From contig JAPQWV010000001.1 of NCBI GenBank assembly GCA_027422505.1, positions 1,488,001 through 1,552,000 of the forward strand: DNA of 64,000 nt, read 5' to 3'. The number at the start of each line of letters is the position of its first letter. Position 1 is the stretch's first letter. The DNA is from Craterostigma plantagineum (Eukaryota; Streptophyta; Magnoliopsida; Lamiales; Linderniaceae). This document shows positions 61,715 to 64,000 of the stretch, one piece after another. The notes beneath the pieces are model-generated. The model did no database searches. It saw only the letters and a list, made by a program, of their open reading frames with translations, and had not been told where the DNA came from. The position numbers and the translations under genes are program-made.

Positions 61715-64000
61715 TTAATAATTCAATCTTTGAATGTCTACCAACTGATAAAGATCGCCACGCCTTTGCTTATTCAGTGGAAGATTGGTTCTGCATCAGC
61801 ATATAAATGTATAACTTTCAGAGTCTGCTTCCAACAAATCAAGAAATGATAATAAGGTTGAGAAAAAAAAAAAAGAGATTACTTCACCTTCGTAGATCGA
61901 TAAGAGAATAATCGATCTCTGAGATGATTATCGCCTCTTCGTGCTCTGTGGTGGCTAATACTTCTCCAAACTGCAGAAAGAAAATGAGGGATTTAGTTTT
62001 TCCACAGCTGATGCTATGAGCCATTTTCAATGATGCGAGAAATTTTCTTGGGTGTGAGTGGGCGTGTTTGTATAGCTTACAGGACCGACGAGTGTTGAAT
62101 GACCCCAAGCAACATATCCGCCCGACTCATCTCTCGCAGGTGCGCAAGTTGCTACGTACAGCTGCGCAGAGGTTTTGATATTCATAAAGATGAAGAAGAG
62201 TTTAGAACATTTCATGGATAATCAATCAATCCCAGAAAACTAAAGCGTTGACTAGATTGGAAAAAAAAAAAGCAGGTAATATTAGGAACTGATGAGATAC
62301 CTGATTGTCCGCGGCCCTGCAAACATAAAAACCGCTGATCAGAAATCAAATGATCAAAGATTCAGAGCTGAATGAATTAGGGTAATGCTTCTCAGAATCT
62401 TCGCAATATAAAAGGATGCTTAGGGCATTTGAGAGTTGAGACCCAATTTTCTTGATGAGGTTTTCAAAATGACAACAAAGTAAACGCGCAGTGTCTTCCT
62501 TTTTTTTTTTCTTTTCATTTACACGAACGATCTTCTCATGTCAAGAATAATTAAGGAATGAATGATCATGAGGTTTATACCTGGCCCTTTGCAGCAACTC
62601 CCAGTGTAAAGGTCCTGTGGTCATGTTAAAGGCCCCGGGATAACAAATCAAATGAGCACCTATTATCGATCAAATTTACCCTCCATAAGAAAGAACAAAA
62701 TAAAACGCCGCGTAAACTTATAAGAATAAAGAATTAATATCATTGGCAGCAGATATAACCTCTAGCAGCATACAACATTGCCAGTTCCTGGAATCTGATG
62801 TCGTAGCAGATGCCAATTCCAATTCTCCCAACCTCTGCAACACAAGATATGTTATTCTCTCTCTGTCTCTCTCTCTCAAGTCTCAACTAAGTATATGTAT
62901 ACTCAGTGTATGTATACACATGAAATGAAACCTGTATCAACTATGGTGGGCGTTTGGCCAGCAGTTAGAGTCAATGATTCTTTGAAGGTGATCTTCCCAG
63001 GAATGTCGATATCAAAAAGGTGAATCTGTTATCAAACACGCCATTTTGATTTCAATAATTTCCCATACACCATAATAACCATACTCCAGGCAGTCCGTGA
63101 TGATCGAAGACTTGAAAAAGCTTCGTGTACTAACACATGCTTGCATGATTTTTAAGTACAGATGAAAAATATATTAACTTTCTCCATGTAGGGGGACATT
63201 TTACAACGATATGCCTGTCGAGTTCGATCACTTCAGTTCATCCTAAATGATTTTGCTTCATCTGTTCTATTCTGATCAGTTGATAATAGGAGTAGCCTAA
63301 AAAATGAACATATTTTGGTTCGAGACATATTAAGTCTTGCTCACCTTACGATGTTTGGCTTTCAATTTTCCATCAGGTCCCAATACACAACATGTGTTAT
63401 ATATCTTATCTCCGTGACGTTCTGGTACTGACCCTCCGATGATCGTGATCTTCAGAGCCTTTGCTGCTTCAGACAACATTGCTATTGATGGCGATGCCTG
63501 AAAATCGTCATCAATATCCTCAGCATACACTGGGAAGCTATCATTTGAGTAGGGGCTGTTCCAAATTTCCTGATGAAAGAAAGAAACACCACGAGTGAGT
63601 GTCTCAATCACTGACTTTTGCCCTTTGCATATGTGTTAACTGCAGCTTACAAGACGCATGATTTAACGCCAAAACTATAAAAATTTACAACAAGGAATAA
63701 ATTATGACACATCGGATCAGAATTGGTTCGTCGAGCATGATTTAAATTTGAATTTATCATTCATAAGATCAATTATGTATGTTCCTTCCCCAGATTACCG
63801 TTGGATTCCCAACAAAAACTAACCAATACAGTGCAGGAGGATCATTACTCAATGGCACCAACCTTTTCTTCCTTATGGAACTGAATTGGATACAAAATGC
63901 AGTACCAACCTGATAAGTACTGCAAATTTTTTTTAACAAAACGAACTTACGGGCAAGAGAACAAGCTTAGCCCCTTTCTCAGCAGCATCTTCAATTGCGG
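61715..64000 (-). CDS. Omega-amidase / nitrilase-like protein 2 (5' end outside window)
   Basis: Carbon-nitrogen hydrolase of the NIT2 branch, which hydrolyses alpha-ketoglutaramate-type amides. Minus-strand exons: 63951-64000 (continues beyond the window), 63345-63569, 62932-63025, 62760-62834, 62581-62659, 62301-62316, 62081-62161, 61888-61970 and 61715-61790. The catalytic lysine is in KAKHRKVSK and the catalytic cysteine in [15 protein letters not shown]. The glutamate of the triad is expected upstream, out of view. Other family blocks are [37 protein letters not shown] and [18 protein letters not shown]. One exon is only 16 nt (62301-62316), and phase requires it (R|AADNQ). The end is [11 protein letters not shown] plastid or mitochondrial target cannot be judged without the N-terminus. 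Confidence 0.92.

Overview
The window is nuclear DNA from a flowering plant. Genes are split by AT-rich GT-AG introns, several families are plant-specific (ARF, CesA, SPS, ERECTA, XLG, OSCA, PRK), and the spaces between genes hold plant-type transposons. The gene set fits a core eudicot. I cannot name the species; an asterid such as a Lamiales member is only a guess.

Layout, left to right. The 3' part of an auxin response factor (+) is followed by a G-box bZIP factor (-), an extra-large G protein alpha subunit of XLG3 type (+), a small proline-rich protein without an assigned function (-), an OSCA1-type mechanosensitive calcium channel (+), a multi-pass membrane protein with two tandem in-frame stops (+), mitochondrial ribosomal protein bL35 (-), a CesA pseudogene (+), a PPR protein (+), the mRNA export helicase UAP56 (-), a UGNT1-like nucleotide-sugar transporter (+), sucrose-phosphate synthase (-) and a pollen-type LRR receptor pseudokinase (+).

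From 39.2 to 48.1 kb lies a complete 8.9-kb Mutator-like element with a perfect 9-bp target duplication. It carries a broken MURA transposase gene (+) and an apparently intact five-exon Ulp1-type SUMO-protease gene (-). Its noncoding DNA is packed with GTAC-centred tandem repeats. This is the most unusual structure in the window.

The right part holds an F-box/kelch gene (SKIP25-like) whose last codons were displaced by a 1.6-kb solo LTR, a tRNA-derived SINE, a ClpP4 pseudogene carrying a second solo LTR, an ERECTA-family receptor kinase (-), and a nitrilase/omega-amidase gene (-) cut by the window end.

Most host genes are unrelated single-copy genes, not an operon. One possible regulatory theme is that the G-box factor gene has a G-box and another ACGT site upstream, and the sucrose-phosphate synthase promoter has a palindromic G-box next to its TATA box. 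All exon borders were read by eye from splice signals and family similarity, and none was checked by search or RNA data.
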